Of a stretch of 64,000 nucleotides of DNA, positions 10,516 to 19,783 are shown one piece after another (position 1 is the stretch's first letter; each line of letters starts with the position of its first letter). This DNA comes from Mycolicibacter sinensis (GTDB lineage: Bacteria; Actinomycetota; Actinomycetes; Mycobacteriales; Mycobacteriaceae), in contig NZ_LZIN01000033.1 in NCBI RefSeq assembly GCF_001667375.1, forward strand, positions 1-64,000, read 5' to 3'. The position numbers and the translations under genes were made by a program. The notes below the pieces were generated by a model, which was not told the DNA's origin, did no database searches, and saw nothing but the letters and a program-made list of their open reading frames with translations.

Positions 10516-10545
10516 TTGACACTGCGAACTTGTTCTAGTTAGTAT
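10516..10545 (+). promoter_or_regulatory. Candidate mce4 promoter with KstR box in the spacer
   Basis: A perfect -35 hexamer TTGACA (10516-10521) and a -10 element TAGTAT (10540-10545) are 18 bases apart. Between them, GCGAACTTGTTCTA (10524-10537) matches the KstR consensus except for the first T. Repressor bound here would block RNA polymerase directly. The transcript would have a leader of roughly 110 bases before yrbE4A. Confidence 0.65.
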
Positions 10546-10661
10546 GATCCGGCTCACGCGAGGCGCCGTCTGAATCGCTCGAACAACACCGGTCACACGC
10601 CGCGTCCGGATACAGTTTTGCGACCACCGGCAACCCCGGATGCCCAAGGGAAGGACGAGCC

Positions 10662-11426
10662 TTGATCGAACAGCTCACGGTTCCGGCCCGGGCCGTGGGC
10701 GGATTCGTCGAGATGTCGATAGACACCTTCCGGGCGATGTTCCGCCGCCCGTTCCAGTACCGCGAGTTCCTCGACCAGACCTGGATGATCGCCCGCGTTT
10801 CGCTGGTGCCGACTCTGCTGGTCGCCATCCCGTTCACCGTGCTGGTGGCGTTCACCCTCAACATCCTGCTGCGCGAGATCGGCGCCGCCGACCTGTCCGG
10901 TGCCGGAACCGCGTTCGGCACCATCACCCAGCTGGGTCCGGTGGTCACCGTGCTGGTGGTGGCCGGCGCCGGTGCCACCGCCATCTGCGCCGACCTGGGC
11001 GCCCGGACGATCCGCGAAGAGATCGACGCGATGCGGGTGCTGGGCATCGACCCGATCCAGCGGCTGGTGGTGCCCCGCGCGCTGGCCTCGACGTTCGTCG
11101 CGCTGCTGCTCAACGGGCTGGTCTGCGCGATCGGCTTGGTCGGTGGCTACGTCTTCTCGGTCTTCCTGCAAGGCGTCAACCCGGGCGCGTTCATCAACGG
11201 GCTCACCGTGCTGACCGGGCTCGGGGAGCTGGTGATGGCCGAGATCAAGGCGCTGCTGTTCGGTACGGCGGCCGGACTGATCGGGTGCTATCGCGGGCTG
11301 ACTGCCAAGGGTGGTCCGCAGGGCGTCGGCAACGCGGTGAACGAGACCGTCGTCTACGCCTTCATCTGCCTGTTCGTCATCAACGTCGTCATGACCGCGA
11401 TCAGCGTCCGGGTCCTGGTCAAGTGA
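10662..11426 (+). CDS. yrbE4A: Mce4 permease subunit YrbE4A
   Basis: A 254-residue integral membrane protein of the MlaE/YrbE permease family with about five hydrophobic segments. The conserved cytoplasmic coupling region EEIDAMRVLGIDPIQRLVVPR (near 125-145) is the EQ-loop that contacts the ATPase MceG (encoded elsewhere). With YrbE4B it forms the membrane channel of the Mce4 cholesterol importer. The start codon is TTG, with AAGGACGAG just upstream. It is the first gene of the operon and only 7 bases separate it from yrbE4B. Confidence 0.93.
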   Translation: MIEQLTVPARAVGGFVEMSIDTFRAMFRRPFQYREFLDQTWMIARVSLVPTLLVAIPFTVLVAFTLNILLREIGAADLSGAGTAFGTITQLGPVVTVLVVAGAGATAICADLGARTIREEIDAMRVLGIDPIQRLVVPRALASTFVALLLNGLVCAIGLVGGYVFSVFLQGVNPGAFINGLTVLTGLGELVMAEIKALLFGTAAGLIGCYRGLTAKGGPQGVGNAVNETVVYAFICLFVINVVMTAISVRVLVK

Positions 11427-11433
11427 GCCACCG

Positions 11434-12276
11434 ATGAGCTACGACGCCACGCTCCGGTTCAAGCGGATGTTCCGCTGGGCACCCAAAGCCGTCGACAACT
11501 TCGGCGAGCAGGCGCTGTTTTACGCCGAGTCGATCCGCTACGTCCCGAACGCGCTGACCAAGTACCGCAAGGAGACGATCCGGCTGATCGCCGAGATCAC
11601 CATGGGCACCGGGGCGCTGGCGATCATCGGCGGCACCGTCGGGGTGGCCACCTTCTTGACCCTGGCCTCCGGCGGCGTGATCGCGGTGCAGGGCTTCTCC
11701 TCGCTGGGCAACATCGGCATCGAGGCGTTGACCGGCTTCTTATCGGCGTTCCTCAACGTGCGGATCGTGGCGCCGGTGGTCGCCGGGATCGCCCTGGCCG
11801 CCACCATCGGGGCCGGCACCACCGCGCAGCTCGGGGCCATGCGGGTCGCCGAGGAGATCGACGCCGTCGAATCGATGGCGGTGCATGCGGTGTCGTATCT
11901 GGTGTCCACCCGGTTGGTGGCCGGCCTGATCGCGATCATCCCGCTGTACTCCCTGTCGGTGCTGGCGGCGTTCTTCGCCGCCCGCTCCACCACGGTGTTC
12001 ATCAACTCGCAGTCGCCCGGTCTCTATGACCACTACTTCGACACCTTCCTGATTCCGACCGACTTGCTGTGGTCCTTTCTCCAGGCCATCATCATGTCGA
12101 TCGCGGTGATGCTGGTGCACACCAACTACGGCTTCAACGCGGCGGGCGGCCCGGTCGGCGTGGGCATCGCGGTGGGTCAGGCGGTGCGGACGTCGCTGGT
12201 CGTGGTGGTCGTCATCACCTTGTTCGTTTCACTTGCCGTCTACGGCGGGTCCGGTAACTTCAACCTCTCGGGATAG
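11434..12276 (+). CDS. yrbE4B: Mce4 permease subunit YrbE4B
   Basis: A 280-residue MlaE-family permease, partner of YrbE4A. The coupling segment AEEIDAVESMAVHAVSYLVSTR lies near residues 138-160. The protein has several transmembrane stretches and an N-terminal amphipathic region. In Mce systems YrbEA and YrbEB heterodimerise under a tunnel of six Mce proteins. It is in the middle of a tight operon (7 bases from yrbE4A, 12 bases to mce4A). Confidence 0.93.
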   Translation: MSYDATLRFKRMFRWAPKAVDNFGEQALFYAESIRYVPNALTKYRKETIRLIAEITMGTGALAIIGGTVGVATFLTLASGGVIAVQGFSSLGNIGIEALTGFLSAFLNVRIVAPVVAGIALAATIGAGTTAQLGAMRVAEEIDAVESMAVHAVSYLVSTRLVAGLIAIIPLYSLSVLAAFFAARSTTVFINSQSPGLYDHYFDTFLIPTDLLWSFLQAIIMSIAVMLVHTNYGFNAAGGPVGVGIAVGQAVRTSLVVVVVITLFVSLAVYGGSGNFNLSG

Positions 12277-12288
12277 CAAGGGAATCAG

Positions 12289-13488
12289 GTGAACACAGGA
12301 TCGAGTCGTACCCAGGTGCGGATTGCTGCGGCAGTCCTGGGTGCCATCCTGCTTGCCGCCACGGTGTTCACCTACCTTTCCTATACCTCGGTGTTCACCC
12401 CCACCGACAAGGTCACCGTCACGTCGCCGCGTGCCGGCCTCGTGATGGAGCGGGACGCCAAGGTCAAGTACCGCGGAATCCAGGTCGGCAAGGTCAAGGC
12501 GATCAAGTACCAGGGCAACCAGGCCAAACTCATCCTGGCCATGGACAGCTCGGCGATGTCCTACATCCCATCGAACGCCGCGGTGCACATCGCCAGCAAC
12601 ACCGTCTTCGGAGCCAAGTCGGTGGAGTTCATCCCGCCGCCGGTGCCTTCCGGCAACGCGTTGCGCAGCGGCACCAACGTGCAGGCCTCCGACGTGCAGC
12701 TGGAAGTCAACACGCTGTTCGAAAAGCTCACCGATGTGCTCGACAAGATCGACCCGGTGCAGCTCAACGGGACGATCAGTGCGCTGGCCGAAGGCCTGCG
12801 GGGCAATGGCGACAACCTGGGCGGGTTGCTGTCCGGGCTGAACGGCTACCTGGAGAAGTTCAATCCCAAACTGCCGCAACTGCAGACGGGCTTCGCCAAG
12901 ACCGGGGTCGTCGGCAACATCTACGGGGACGCGGCACCGGACCTGGCGACGACTTTTGACAATATCCCGACGATCAGCAAGACACTGGTCGACCAGCGCG
13001 ACAACCTGAGTAAGGCGCTGCTGGCGACCACCGGGCTGGCCAACAACGGCTACGACACCTTCGCGCCGGCCGCCGACGACTTCATCGCCGGCATCCAGCG
13101 CTTCCGCGCCATGGCAACTCTGCTGGGCGACTACTCGCCGGAGTTCGGCTGCCTGTTCAAGGGCATCAAAGGCGCGCTGGAGAAGTTCGGCCCGTCGCTG
13201 GGGGGCACCAAGCCGGCGCTGTACGTGCACTCCAACTTCCTGCCGGGCGCGCCGGCCTACACCTACCCGGAGAGCCTGCCGGTGGCCAACGCGAGCGGCG
13301 GCCCGAACTGCCGCGGGCTGCCGGACATCCCCAGCAAGCAGTTCGGCGGATCCTGGTTCCGGTCGCCGTTCCTGGTGACCGACAACGCCTATATCCCGTT
13401 CCAGCCGAACACCGAGGTGCAGTTCGACGCCCCCTCCACCGCGCAGTTCCTCTTCAACGGCGCCTACGCGGAACGGGATGAGTACTGA
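12289..13488 (+). CDS. mce4A: Mce4A, cholesterol-import MCE-domain protein
   Basis: A 399-residue protein: an N-terminal signal anchor (IAAAVLGAILLAATVFTYL), an MCE (MlaD) beta-barrel domain at about residues 40-120 and a helical tail domain. The region SPRAGLVMERDAKVKYRGIQVGKVKAIKYQ contains the MCE signature. The six Mce subunits form a hexameric tunnel carrying sterol across the periplasm. The start codon is GTG; the stop codon overlaps the ATG of mce4B. The C-terminal region contains two cysteines, as is common in Mce A proteins. Confidence 0.93.
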   Translation: MNTGSSRTQVRIAAAVLGAILLAATVFTYLSYTSVFTPTDKVTVTSPRAGLVMERDAKVKYRGIQVGKVKAIKYQGNQAKLILAMDSSAMSYIPSNAAVHIASNTVFGAKSVEFIPPPVPSGNALRSGTNVQASDVQLEVNTLFEKLTDVLDKIDPVQLNGTISALAEGLRGNGDNLGGLLSGLNGYLEKFNPKLPQLQTGFAKTGVVGNIYGDAAPDLATTFDNIPTISKTLVDQRDNLSKALLATTGLANNGYDTFAPAADDFIAGIQRFRAMATLLGDYSPEFGCLFKGIKGALEKFGPSLGGTKPALYVHSNFLPGAPAYTYPESLPVANASGGPNCRGLPDIPSKQFGGSWFRSPFLVTDNAYIPFQPNTEVQFDAPSTAQFLFNGAYAERDEY

Positions 13489-14525
13489 TGAGCCATCGAA
13501 GCACGCTGATCAGGGTCGCCCTCTTCACCGCGGCGATGCTGCTGGTCTCGGCCGGGCTGGTAGTGGTGTTCGGCGAATTCCGGTTCGCGTCCAACCACAC
13601 CTACCATGCCGACTTCGCCAGTGCGTCCCGGCTCAAAGGTGGCGAGGACGTGCGGATCGCCGGCATCCCGGTGGGCACGGTGAAACGCGTCGAGCTGACC
13701 CGCGACAACAGCGTCAGCGTCACCTTCGACGTCGACAAGCGCTACCAGATCTACGACTCGACCCGCGCACTGATCCGGTACGAGAACCTGGTCGGCGACC
13801 GGTATCTGGAGATCGCCTCCGGCGCAGGCGACCTGCGCAAGCTGCCGCCCGGGGGCACCATCAACCGGGATCACACCCAACCGGCACTGGATCTGGATGC
13901 GCTGCTGGGCGGGCTGCGCCCGGTGTTCAAAGGCCTGGACGGCAACAAAATCAACGAGATCAGCAACGCGATCATCGAGCTGCTGCAGGGCCAGGGCGGC
14001 GCGCTGACGCAGATGCTGGCCAGCACCAGCTCGTTCACCACCACGCTGGCCTCCCGCGATCAGCTGATCGGCGACGTCATCAACAACCTCAACACGGTGC
14101 TGACCACCGTCGACGACAAGAGCGAGCAGTTCGACGCCACGGTCGACCGGCTGCAGCAGCTCATCAGTGGTCTGGCCGAGGGCAAGGACGCGATCGCCGG
14201 CGCGATCGGCCCGCTGGCATCGGTCGAGAACGACCTCACCGACACCCTGCGCCGCACTCGTCGGCCGCTGCAAGGGGTGATCGAGAACGTCCGGCCGTTT
14301 GCCACCGTGTTGGACAGACGCAAGGACGAACTCAACGCGGTGATCGACCCGCTGGAGGAGAACTACCTGCGGCTCAACGCGCTCGGCGCCTACGGCTCGT
14401 TCTTCAACATCAACTACTGCACAGTCTCCATGAAGTTCAACGGGCCGGCCGGCAGCGACATCATCCTGCCGATGGGTGGCCAGGCCGACACCACCAAGGG
14501 GAGGTGCTCTCCTGTCAAGAATTGA
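13488..14525 (+). CDS. mce4B: Mce4B
   Basis: A 345-residue MCE-family subunit. It has an N-terminal membrane anchor (LIRVALFTAAMLLVSAGLVVVFG), the MCE core ADFASASRLKGGEDVRIAGIPVGTVKRVEL near 40-70 and a long helical region to the C-terminus. The start overlaps the mce4A stop (ATGA), showing translational coupling. It is one of six tunnel subunits of the Mce4 steroid importer. Confidence 0.93.
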   Translation: MSHRSTLIRVALFTAAMLLVSAGLVVVFGEFRFASNHTYHADFASASRLKGGEDVRIAGIPVGTVKRVELTRDNSVSVTFDVDKRYQIYDSTRALIRYENLVGDRYLEIASGAGDLRKLPPGGTINRDHTQPALDLDALLGGLRPVFKGLDGNKINEISNAIIELLQGQGGALTQMLASTSSFTTTLASRDQLIGDVINNLNTVLTTVDDKSEQFDATVDRLQQLISGLAEGKDAIAGAIGPLASVENDLTDTLRRTRRPLQGVIENVRPFATVLDRRKDELNAVIDPLEENYLRLNALGAYGSFFNINYCTVSMKFNGPAGSDIILPMGGQADTTKGRCSPVKN

Positions 14526-15570
14526 TGGCGTAAACCCGGTTCGCACGGGCACATTGGGCATCGCGCTGATCGCGTGCCTGGTCTTGGTGTCATTCGGCTA
14601 CTCCAGCCTGCCGTTCTATCCGCAGGGCAAGACCTACCAGGGCTACTTCGCCGACGCCGGGGGCATCATTCCCGGCAACGACGTGACGGTGTCCGGGATC
14701 CGGGTCGGCAAGGTGACCAAGGTGGCGCTGGCCGGGGCCAGCGCGAAGGTCAGTTTCACCGTCGACCGCAAGGTCCGGGTGGGCGATCAGTCGCTGGCCG
14801 CGATCCGCACCGACACCGTGCTGGGCGAGAAGGCGCTGTCGGTCACACCCGGCGGCGCGGGCTCCGTGACGACGATCCCGTTGGACCGGACCCGGGCGCC
14901 GTACACGCTCAACAACGCGCTGCAAGACCTCGGGGGCAATGTCCGCGACCTGGACAAGCCGCGATTCGAAGAGGCGCTGGGCGTGCTCACCGACTCGATG
15001 CGCGAGGCGACCCCGCAGTTGCGCGGCGCGCTGGACGGGGTGGCCGCGCTATCACGCAGCATCAACCGCCGTGACGAAGCGTTGGGCCAGTTGCTGACGC
15101 ATGCCAAGTCGGTCACCGGGGTGCTCAATCAGCGGGCCGGACAGGTCAACCGCCTGGTGCTCGACGGGAACCAGCTCTTCGCCGCGCTGGACGAGCGCCG
15201 GCAGGCCCTCGGCGCCTTGATCGGCGGCATCGACGATGTGTCGCAACAGCTTTCCGGTGTCGTCGCCGACAATCAGCAGCAGATCGGTCCGACGCTCAAC
15301 AAGCTCAACCTGGTGCTGGACAATCTGATCGAACGCAAGGACCGGATCGCCGGAGCGCTGGAGCGGTTGCCCGGATATGCCACCACGCTCGGCGAGGTGG
15401 TGTCCTCGGGTCCGGGCTTCCAGATCAACCTGTACGGTCTGCCGCCGCCCACCTTGTCAGAGGTGCTGCTCGACATCTACTTCCAGCCCGGCAAGATCCC
15501 GGACAGCCTGGCCGACTACCTGCGTGGAATGATCACCGACCGCACCTGGATTAAGCCGAAGTCGCCATGA
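14512..15570 (+). CDS. mce4C: Mce4C (start codon ambiguous: CTG 14512 or GTG 14476)
   Basis: An MCE-family subunit. The anchor GIALIACLVLVSFGY is followed by the MCE core YFADAGGIIPGNDVTVSGIRVGKVTKVAL. The 5' end is unusual. A strong Shine-Dalgarno sequence AAGGGGAGG (14496-14504) sits 7 bases before an in-frame CTG at 14512, giving 352 residues. The only nearby conventional in-frame start is GTG at 14476, giving 364 residues, with no good ribosome site and deep overlap with mce4B. I favour the CTG on position and spacing, without proof. Overlap with mce4B is 14 bases. Confidence 0.88.
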   Translation: MSRIDGVNPVRTGTLGIALIACLVLVSFGYSSLPFYPQGKTYQGYFADAGGIIPGNDVTVSGIRVGKVTKVALAGASAKVSFTVDRKVRVGDQSLAAIRTDTVLGEKALSVTPGGAGSVTTIPLDRTRAPYTLNNALQDLGGNVRDLDKPRFEEALGVLTDSMREATPQLRGALDGVAALSRSINRRDEALGQLLTHAKSVTGVLNQRAGQVNRLVLDGNQLFAALDERRQALGALIGGIDDVSQQLSGVVADNQQQIGPTLNKLNLVLDNLIERKDRIAGALERLPGYATTLGEVVSSGPGFQINLYGLPPPTLSEVLLDIYFQPGKIPDSLADYLRGMITDRTWIKPKSP

Positions 15571-16901
15571 CGCAACGCCTGTCACGCATTGTTCTCGCCG
15601 GGGTGCTCGTCGCACTTCTGGTCGCCGGCGTGTACGTGGTGCTGCCCGCACAGCGTGGCTACCGGATCACCGGCTACTTCGCCTCGGCGGTGGGCCTGTA
15701 CCCGGGTGACGACGTCCGGGTGGTCGGGGTGCCGGTGGGGCGGGTCGAGTCCATCGAACCCCGTGCCGAGAATGTCAAGATCACCATGACGGTGAACAAC
15801 GACGTGCCGCTGCCGGCCGACGCACACGCGGTGCTGATGGCGCCGAACATCGTGTCGGCGCGGGTGATTCAGCTGGCGCCGGCCTATACCGGCGGCGAGA
15901 CGTTGGCCGACGGTGCGGTGCTCGACGAGAACCGCACCGCGGTGCCGGTCGAGTGGGACGAGGTCAAGAAGGAGCTGACACAGCTCAGCGCGCAACTGGG
16001 ACCCGAGCAGGGCAAGCTCAACGGGCCGCTGAGCGCCTTCGTCAACCAGGCCGCCGACACTTTCGACGGTAACGGCGACTCGTTCCGCAGCGCCCTGCGC
16101 GAGCTCTCGGCGACCACCGGCCGGCTCGGCGACTCACGTACCGACCTGTTCGGCACGGTCAAGAATCTGCAGGTTCTGGTCGACGCGCTGTCGGGCAGCA
16201 ATGAACAGCTCGTGCAGTTCACCGGCCATGTCGCGGCGGTGTCGGCGGTGCTGGCCGACAGCTCGGCCGACCTGGACGCCACGCTGGGCACGCTGAACCA
16301 GGCGCTGCGCGATGTGCGCGGCTTCCTGCACGACAACAACGACGCGTTGATCACCCAGGTCAACAAGCTGTCGGAGTTCAGCAAGGTGCTCTCGGATTCG
16401 AGCGAGAACTTCGAGCAGGTGCTGCACATCACGCCGCACGGTCTGACCAACTTTTACAACATCTACAACCCCGCGCAGGGCACCTTGAGTGGTCTACTGT
16501 CGCTGCCGGACTTCGCCAACCCGGTGCAGTTCATCTGCGGCGGTGTCTTCGACATCGGTTCGGTGCCGGACAACTTCAAGAGGGCCGAGATCTGCAAGGA
16601 GCGGATGGGCCCGGTCATGCGCCGCTGGTCGATGAACTTCGTGCCGTTCCTGTTCCACCCGATCAACTCGATCACCGCCTACAAGGGCCAGATCATCTAC
16701 GACACCCCGGCCACCGAGGCCAAGGCGCAGACCCCGGTGCCCTACCTGAAATGGATGCCGGCGCCGGGTGTCACGCCGCCGAGCAACGAGGATGTCGCCG
16801 CACTGTTCCTGCCGCCGCCGGCGCCGGGACAGCTGGGCGCGGCGCCCGGCCCGACCGGCCCGCAGCAGCCGGGGGCCGGCGCACCACGGGAGGGCGGATG
16901 A
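15567..16901 (+). CDS. mce4D: Mce4D
   Basis: A 444-residue MCE-family subunit: N-terminal anchor (IVLAGVLVALLVAGVYVVL), MCE domain with YFASAVGLYPGDDVRVVGVPVGRVESIEP, and a long alpha-helical domain (about 120-300). The C-terminal 50 residues are rich in Pro, Gly and Ala, consistent with an extended segment towards the outer membrane. ATGA overlaps join it to mce4C and mce4E. Confidence 0.93.
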   Translation: MTQRLSRIVLAGVLVALLVAGVYVVLPAQRGYRITGYFASAVGLYPGDDVRVVGVPVGRVESIEPRAENVKITMTVNNDVPLPADAHAVLMAPNIVSARVIQLAPAYTGGETLADGAVLDENRTAVPVEWDEVKKELTQLSAQLGPEQGKLNGPLSAFVNQAADTFDGNGDSFRSALRELSATTGRLGDSRTDLFGTVKNLQVLVDALSGSNEQLVQFTGHVAAVSAVLADSSADLDATLGTLNQALRDVRGFLHDNNDALITQVNKLSEFSKVLSDSSENFEQVLHITPHGLTNFYNIYNPAQGTLSGLLSLPDFANPVQFICGGVFDIGSVPDNFKRAEICKERMGPVMRRWSMNFVPFLFHPINSITAYKGQIIYDTPATEAKAQTPVPYLKWMPAPGVTPPSNEDVAALFLPPPAPGQLGAAPGPTGPQQPGAGAPREGG

Positions 16902-18085
16902 GCGTGAAGTCTCTTGCCGGCGCCGTTCGGCGGGCCGGTCGGCGCGGCGCTGCCCTGGGCGCCGGGGCGCTGGTGCTGTCCGGCTGCCAGTTCGGCGGGC
17001 TGAACTCGCTGAACATGCCGGGCACCGCCGGCCACGGCCGTGGCTCTTACAGCATCACGGTGCAATTACCGGACGTGACCACGTTGCCGCAGAACTCACC
17101 GGTGATGGTCGACGACGTCACCGTGGGCAGCGTCTCCGGCCTGCAGGCCGTGCAGCAGCCCGACGGCAGCTTCTACGCGGCGGTCAAGTTGTCGTTGGAC
17201 GGCGACGTCGTGCTGCCGGCCAACGCCGTCGCGAAGGTCGCCCAGACCTCGCTGCTGGGCTCCCAGCACATCGACCTGTCCGAACCGCACGACGAGCCGC
17301 CGGTCGGGCGGCTTAATCCCGGCGACCAGATCCCGCTCAGCCGGACCGGGCGCTACCCCAGCACCGAAGAGGTGCTGTCGTCACTGGGTGTGGTGGTCAA
17401 CCAGGGCAATCTCGGTGCGCTGCAAGACATCACCGAGGAGGCGTACGCGGCGGTCGCCGGCCGGGCCGGCACGTTCGCGGGGCTGCTGCCCCGGCTAGCC
17501 GAGCTCACCGCGTCGCTGGACCGCCAGGCCCACGACATCATCGCCGCCGCTGACGGCCTGAACCGGGTCGGGGCGACCCTGGCCCGCAGCGCCCCCAGCC
17601 TGGCACGCGCGCTGGACACCATGCCCGAGGCGTTGGCGGTGCTCAATGACAACCGCGCCAACATCGTCGACGCATTCGGGGCGCTGCAGCGGCTGGCGAC
17701 GGTCGGATCACGGATCCTGTCCGAGACCAAAGAAGACTTCGCCGCCGACATCAAGGGCCTCTACCCCGTCGTCAAGTCGTTCGCCGACAACGCCAACGAA
17801 CTGGTGACGGCGTTCCCATTCATCCCGACGTTCCCGTTCCCGTCGATGTATCTGCGCAACGCGGTGCGCGGCGACTTCCTCAACGTCTACGTCACCTTCG
17901 ACTTGACGTTGCGGCGGTTCGGCGAGTCGGTGTTCACCACCGGCGCCTTCGATCCGAACATGCCGCACATGCATGACGTCCTGAACCCGCCCGACTTCTT
18001 GATCGGTCAGATGGCCAACCTCTCCGGACAGGCCGCCGACCCGTTCAAGATCCCGCCCGGCACCGCTGCCAACTACGGGGATTGA
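16898..18085 (+). CDS. mce4E: Mce4E, MCE-family lipoprotein (LprN-type)
   Basis: A 395-residue lipoprotein subunit. The signal sequence ends in a lipobox L-S-G-C30, so Cys30 should be lipidated after cleavage, as for all Mce E proteins. The MCE core follows (SITVQLPDVTTLPQNSPVMVDDVTVGSVSGL). The start is the ATG that overlaps the mce4D stop. The E subunit is thought to anchor one end of the hexamer. Confidence 0.93.
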   Translation: MSVKSLAGAVRRAGRRGAALGAGALVLSGCQFGGLNSLNMPGTAGHGRGSYSITVQLPDVTTLPQNSPVMVDDVTVGSVSGLQAVQQPDGSFYAAVKLSLDGDVVLPANAVAKVAQTSLLGSQHIDLSEPHDEPPVGRLNPGDQIPLSRTGRYPSTEEVLSSLGVVVNQGNLGALQDITEEAYAAVAGRAGTFAGLLPRLAELTASLDRQAHDIIAAADGLNRVGATLARSAPSLARALDTMPEALAVLNDNRANIVDAFGALQRLATVGSRILSETKEDFAADIKGLYPVVKSFADNANELVTAFPFIPTFPFPSMYLRNAVRGDFLNVYVTFDLTLRRFGESVFTTGAFDPNMPHMHDVLNPPDFLIGQMANLSGQAADPFKIPPGTAANYGD

Positions 18086-18091
18086 GCTGAG

Positions 18092-19783
18092 ATGCTGACT
18101 CGTCTGGTTCGTATTCAACTCGGGATCTTCGCTGTGGTCACCGTGCTCGCGGTCGGCGCGATCTCGATCCTGTACCTGCACGCGCCCAGCCGGCTGGGTA
18201 TCGGCACCTACAAGGTGACCGCCGATTTCATCGGTGGTGGCGGAATCTACAAGAGCGCCAACGTCACCTACCGCGGCGTCACGGTGGGCCGGGTGGAAGA
18301 CGTCCGTCTCACCGACCACGGGATCGACGCCCTGATTCGGCTCAACAGCAGCACCAAGGTCCCCGGCAACGTCACCGCCACCGTCAAGAGTATGTCCGCG
18401 ATCGGTGAGCAGTACATCGATTTGGTTCCTCCGGCGGACGCTGCGGCCGTCGGGTCGCTGCACAACGGCGCCCGAATCGGTCAGGACCGCACCGCGATCG
18501 GCCAGGACATCGCCGGCATGCTCGATCAGGCCCAGACCCTGGTCAACAGCGTCGCCAACAGCCGGCTGCGTGATCTGTTGCGGAACGCGTTCGAGGGGTT
18601 CAACGGTTCGGGGCAGGAACTGGCCCGGATGATTGCGTCGTCGCGGCAGCTGGTCGACGAGGCCAACGCCAACTTCGACGCGACGGCGGGGCTGATCGAC
18701 CAGTTCGAGCCGTTCCTGAACGCCCAGATCCGCAGCGGCGACGACATCAAGAAGTTGGCCCGGTCGCTGGCGGCGGTCACCACAGAGGTGCGCGAGGCCG
18801 ACCCGCAGCTGCGGGAGGTGCTGCAGGTCCTGCCTTCGGTCGCCGACGAGGCCAACACCACGTTCGGCGGTATCCGCGCATCGTTCCCCACCCTGGCGGC
18901 CAGCATGGCCAACTTCGGACGAGTCGGGGTGATCTACCGCAACTCCATCGAACATGCGCTGGTGGTGTTCCCGGCACTGATGGCGGCACTGCTCACGGTG
19001 GCCGGTGGCGTGCCGATGGAGGAGGGCGTCAAGCTCGACTTCAAGATCGACATGCACGACCCGCCGCCGTGCACGGTCGGGTTTCTGCCGTTCACCGAGA
19101 TGCGTTCGCCGGCCGATGAGACGGTGCGTGAGCTGCCCAAGGGGCTGTACTGCAAAGCGGCGCAGAACGATGCGGTCGCGGTCCGCGGGGCGCGCAACTA
19201 CCCGTGCATGGAGTACCCGGGTAAGCGGGCGCCGACCATTCAGCTCTGCCGCGACCCGAAGGGCTTCGTCCCGATCGGCAGCAATGCCTGGCGCGGACCG
19301 CCGGTGCCGTACGACACCCCGATCACCGATCCGCGCATGCTCAACCCGATGAACAAGTTCCCCTACATCCCGCCGAGTGCCGACTACGACCCCGGCCCGC
19401 CGGTGGCCGCATTGCCTCCGGGTGTGCCTGCCGGGCCCGGGCCGGCGCCCAATCCGCCGTACCCGCTGCCCTACCCGCCGAACGAGCTCGGGCCCGCCCC
19501 GGCACCGTGGCCGTACTACGCCCCGCCGGACCAGAACCTGCCGACCAACCCGGGCGGCAACGGCGGCCTGCCGCCCTACAACCGGGACCCGGCTCCGGGG
19601 CCGGCCCCCGGACCGTTGCCGGCCGAGGCGCAGGCCAACGGGGTCGCCTACAGCAGCTACGACCAGCGCACCGGAAAGTTCGTCGACCCGGCAGGTGGCA
19701 CCGGAGTGTTCGTCTCGGGGGCCGACAAGTGGTTGCCCGCCGAGAACTGGGCTGACCTGATGCTCGAGCCGAGGCAGACGTGA
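18092..19783 (+). CDS. mce4F: Mce4F
   Basis: A 563-residue MCE subunit, the length expected for Mce4F. N-terminal anchor (LVRIQLGIFAVVTVLAVGAISILYL), MCE core FIGGGGIYKSANVTYRGVTVGRVEDVRL, and a helical domain up to about residue 300. The last 150 residues form a proline-rich tail (many PP, PG and PY pairs) ending in a folded-looking segment YSSYDQRTGKFVDPAGG. A long open frame on the other strand here is a shadow of this high-GC tail. Confidence 0.93.
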   Translation: MLTRLVRIQLGIFAVVTVLAVGAISILYLHAPSRLGIGTYKVTADFIGGGGIYKSANVTYRGVTVGRVEDVRLTDHGIDALIRLNSSTKVPGNVTATVKSMSAIGEQYIDLVPPADAAAVGSLHNGARIGQDRTAIGQDIAGMLDQAQTLVNSVANSRLRDLLRNAFEGFNGSGQELARMIASSRQLVDEANANFDATAGLIDQFEPFLNAQIRSGDDIKKLARSLAAVTTEVREADPQLREVLQVLPSVADEANTTFGGIRASFPTLAASMANFGRVGVIYRNSIEHALVVFPALMAALLTVAGGVPMEEGVKLDFKIDMHDPPPCTVGFLPFTEMRSPADETVRELPKGLYCKAAQNDAVAVRGARNYPCMEYPGKRAPTIQLCRDPKGFVPIGSNAWRGPPVPYDTPITDPRMLNPMNKFPYIPPSADYDPGPPVAALPPGVPAGPGPAPNPPYPLPYPPNELGPAPAPWPYYAPPDQNLPTNPGGNGGLPPYNRDPAPGPAPGPLPAEAQANGVAYSSYDQRTGKFVDPAGGTGVFVSGADKWLPAENWADLMLEPRQT

